Below the pieces are notes generated by a model. That model was given only the letters and a program-made list of their open reading frames with translations. It searched no databases and was not told the DNA's origin. A program made the position numbers and the translations under genes. Of a stretch of 64,000 nucleotides of DNA, positions 62,298 through 64,000 are shown piece by piece; position 1 is the stretch's first letter, and each line of letters begins with the position of its first letter. Source of the DNA: Sphingobacteriaceae bacterium (lineage in GTDB: Bacteria > Bacteroidota > Bacteroidia > UBA7662); contig JAUXNJ010000047.1 in the NCBI GenBank assembly GCA_030682795.1, positions 248,001-312,000 on the forward strand, in the 5' to 3' direction.

Positions 62298-63034
62298 TAA
62301 TGGTGGTTGTAGCCTTTTTTTCCGCGGAACATGCTCCATAATTTCAGCTTGATTACACCGAAGGCTGCTTCTTTAACAATTCCTTTCGACATTTTGCTTT
62401 GACCGAGGGTACGATCAGTGAATATGATGGGCACTTCCGTGAGTTTAAAACCATAAAACCACGATTTAAATTTCATTTCTATCTGAAAAGCGTAACCAAC
62501 GAATTGAATTTTATCTAACCGTATGGTTTTCAGCACAATTCTTTTGTAACATTTAAAGCCTGCCGTGGCATCATTGATGGGCATGCCAGTGATAAAACGC
62601 ACATATTTGGAGGCGAAGTACGATAAAATCACACGCCCCATGGGCCAATTCACCACATTTACCCCGGTTACATAACGCGAGCCTACAGCCAAATCTGCGC
62701 CGTTTACACAGGCCTCCCGTAACCGCAACAAATCCTCCGGATTGTGTGATGAGTCGGCATCCATTTCAAAAATGTACTCGTAATCACGCTCCAGCGCCCA
62801 GCGGAAACCGGCAATATAGGCTGTGCCTAAACCTTGTTTGCCACTTCTGGCTAGCAAATGGAGATTTGGATATTCGATTTGCAGACGTCGTACAATGTCC
62901 TGGGTACCATCAGGCGAATTGTCGTCCACAATCAACAAATCGAATGGATGTGCCAAAGAAAACACCTTCCTGATGATCATTTCAGCGTTTTCCTTTTCGT
63001 TGTAAGTTGGTATAATTACGAGAGAATCGTTCAA
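62297..63034 (-). CDS. Polyprenol monophosphomannose synthase-like glycosyltransferase (GT2)
   Basis: The 245-residue protein has the DPM1-like core: LVIIPTYNEKENAEMII at the N terminus, LIVDDNSPDGTQDIVRRL, GLGTAYIAGFRWAL, EMDADSSHNPEDL (DxD-type metal site), RYVTGVNVVNWP and SFKCYKR-like (GFKCYKRIVL), with QIEMKFKSWFYGF. It would transfer a hexose, probably mannose, from a nucleotide sugar to a polyprenol phosphate for glycan or lipid assembly. It lacks a membrane extension, as in the soluble bacterial members. It is the first gene in the efflux operon; the pairing with the pump may be chance. Confidence 0.9.
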   Translation of the reverse strand: MNDSLVIIPTYNEKENAEMIIRKVFSLAHPFDLLIVDDNSPDGTQDIVRRLQIEYPNLHLLARSGKQGLGTAYIAGFRWALERDYEYIFEMDADSSHNPEDLLRLREACVNGADLAVGSRYVTGVNVVNWPMGRVILSYFASKYVRFITGMPINDATAGFKCYKRIVLKTIRLDKIQFVGYAFQIEMKFKSWFYGFKLTEVPIIFTDRTLGQSKMSKGIVKEAAFGVIKLKLWSMFRGKKGYNHH

Positions 63035-63195
63035 AACTGATTTAAATTAAGCTGTGAAATTAACAAATTATGCCGCAAGTCGTTTGCTGTGCAGCTCATT
63101 AATTGAAGTTTAAACATTTTTTAATGTTCAGATGAAAATTGCGCTTTAATTCTGCAAACCATCGCGACAATTCATAAAAAACGTATTTTTGAAGG

Positions 63196-64000
63196 ATGCG
63201 CAACAACCCATTAGACGGCAGTGAAGACCATTTGGAGGGTCCGGATAAAGACATTGAAAAATTCCTGAGACCCAGGACTTTCGATGATTTCACCGGGCAG
63301 CGGAAGGTGCTCGATAATTTGCTGATTTTTGTGCAAGCCGCGCGGATGCGACAAGAGCCGCTCGACCATGTACTGCTGCACGGACCTCCAGGTTTGGGTA
63401 AAACTACCTTGGCGCACATCATTGCCAATGAAATGGGAGCTGGCATCAAGGTTACCAGCGGTCCTGTGCTCGAAAAACCAGGAGATTTAGCGGGCTTGCT
63501 CACAGGCTTGGATGAAGGTGATTTGCTTTTTATTGACGAAATACATCGATTGAGTCCTGTTGTGGAAGAATACCTGTATTCGGCGATGGAGGACTACAAA
63601 ATCGATATCATGATTGATACGGGTCCAAATGCCCGCAGCGTGCAAATCGCCATTAGTCCATTTACCTTGGTAGGCGCCACCACCCGATCTGGCTTGTTAA
63701 CCGCTCCCTTAAGGGCACGTTTTGGTATTAATTCAAGACTTGAATACTATGATGCTAAATTACTGACTAGCATTGTTGTAAGATCAAGTGAAATACTGAA
63801 TGTGGCGATTGAAGAAACGGGTGCATTTGAAATTGCACGCCGCTCACGTGGCACGCCGCGTATTGCCAACGCTTTGTTGCGTCGTACCCGTGATTTTGCG
63901 CAGGTCAAAGGCAACGGCATCATTACCAGCGACATTGCTAAGATGGCTTTGGAAGCGTTAAATGTGGATCAGCATGGTTTGGATGAGATGGACAACAAGA
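63196..64000 (+). CDS. ruvB: Holliday junction branch-migration helicase RuvB, 5' part
   Basis: The gene runs off the right edge; the first 268 codons are present and start at the ATG at 63196. RuvB is the hexameric motor that drives Holliday-junction branch migration with RuvA. Seen are [18 protein letters not shown], Walker [10 protein letters not shown], Walker [35 protein letters not shown] (sensor region and arginine finger) and [15 protein letters not shown]. The last visible residues are [11 protein letters not shown]-like, about 70 residues short of the usual C terminus. It is divergent from the glycosyltransferase gene across a 161-base gap. Confidence 0.97.
   Translation, partial: MRNNPLDGSEDHLEGPDKDIEKFLRPRTFDDFTGQRKVLDNLLIFVQAARMRQEPLDHVLLHGPPGLGKTTLAHIIANEMGAGIKVTSGPVLEKPGDLAGLLTGLDEGDLLFIDEIHRLSPVVEEYLYSAMEDYKIDIMIDTGPNARSVQIAISPFTLVGATTRSGLLTAPLRARFGINSRLEYYDAKLLTSIVVRSSEILNVAIEETGAFEIARRSRGTPRIANALLRRTRDFAQVKGNGIITSDIAKMALEALNVDQHGLDEMDNK

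Overview
The window is chromosomal DNA from a member of the Bacteroidota. The evidence is several proteins with type IX secretion (T9SS) C-terminal sorting domains, a PorE-like TPR/PD40/OmpA protein, SusC-free housekeeping operons typical of the phylum (acyl-CoA reductase next to a 4Fe-4S ferredoxin, Lhr-type helicase with PdeM, Ddl with a PASTA protein), weak Shine-Dalgarno signals, and TAnnTTTG-like -7 promoter elements. Order or family cannot be fixed from the sequence alone. No tRNA, CRISPR array or prophage was seen. The coding density is very high, with many 1-8 bp gene overlaps.

Layout. 1-3.4 kb: end of hemL, a histidine kinase/response regulator pair and hemH, all on the plus strand and nearly contiguous. 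3.4-9.2 kb: rdgB with an unknown partner (minus), ilvE, and two M16 peptidases. 9.2-15.5 kb (minus): thioesterase, T9SS cargo protein, PASTA protein, a remarkable tandem two-module D-Ala-D-Ala ligase, ferredoxin. 15.5-25.2 kb: acyl-CoA reductase (plus), then on the minus strand dapF, SNF2 helicase, a second two-component system, glmM and a cysteine desulfurase. 25.3-33.8 kb (plus): DegP/HtrA protease, Lhr-like helicase with PdeM, PspC and LiaF-like envelope proteins, an MMPL/RND exporter. 33.8-38.5 kb (minus): two diheme peroxidases with an MbnP-like lipoprotein, aldehyde dehydrogenase, an acidic unknown protein. 38.6-40.4 kb: RNase P RNA and an NtrC-type activator. 40.4-42.7 kb: a complete IS66 element with an 8-bp target duplication. 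42.7-49.4 kb (minus): three large secreted T9SS proteins and a nucleoside deaminase. 49.4-50.4 kb: a complete IS1595-family element. 50.5-55.7 kb (plus): lepA, folD, queE, PorE-like protein. 55.7-63.0 kb (mostly minus): kdsA, an ArsR-type regulator (plus), and an operon of glycosyltransferase, membrane-fusion protein, RND pump and TolC-like protein. 63.2-64 kb: start of ruvB.

Themes. Much of the window builds or guards the cell envelope: peptidoglycan precursors (Ddl, DapF, GlmM), LPS (KdsA), surface proteins (T9SS cargo, PorE-like), envelope stress (HtrA, PspC, LiaF-like) and export (two RND-type systems). The observations I rate most worth following are the fused double Ddl whose second module carries a Tyr-to-Phe change at the position that controls D-Ala-D-Lac synthesis in lactic acid bacteria, and the MbnP cassette carrying two MauG-like diheme enzymes instead of one. 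No stretch over 300 bases lacks a gene or RNA.
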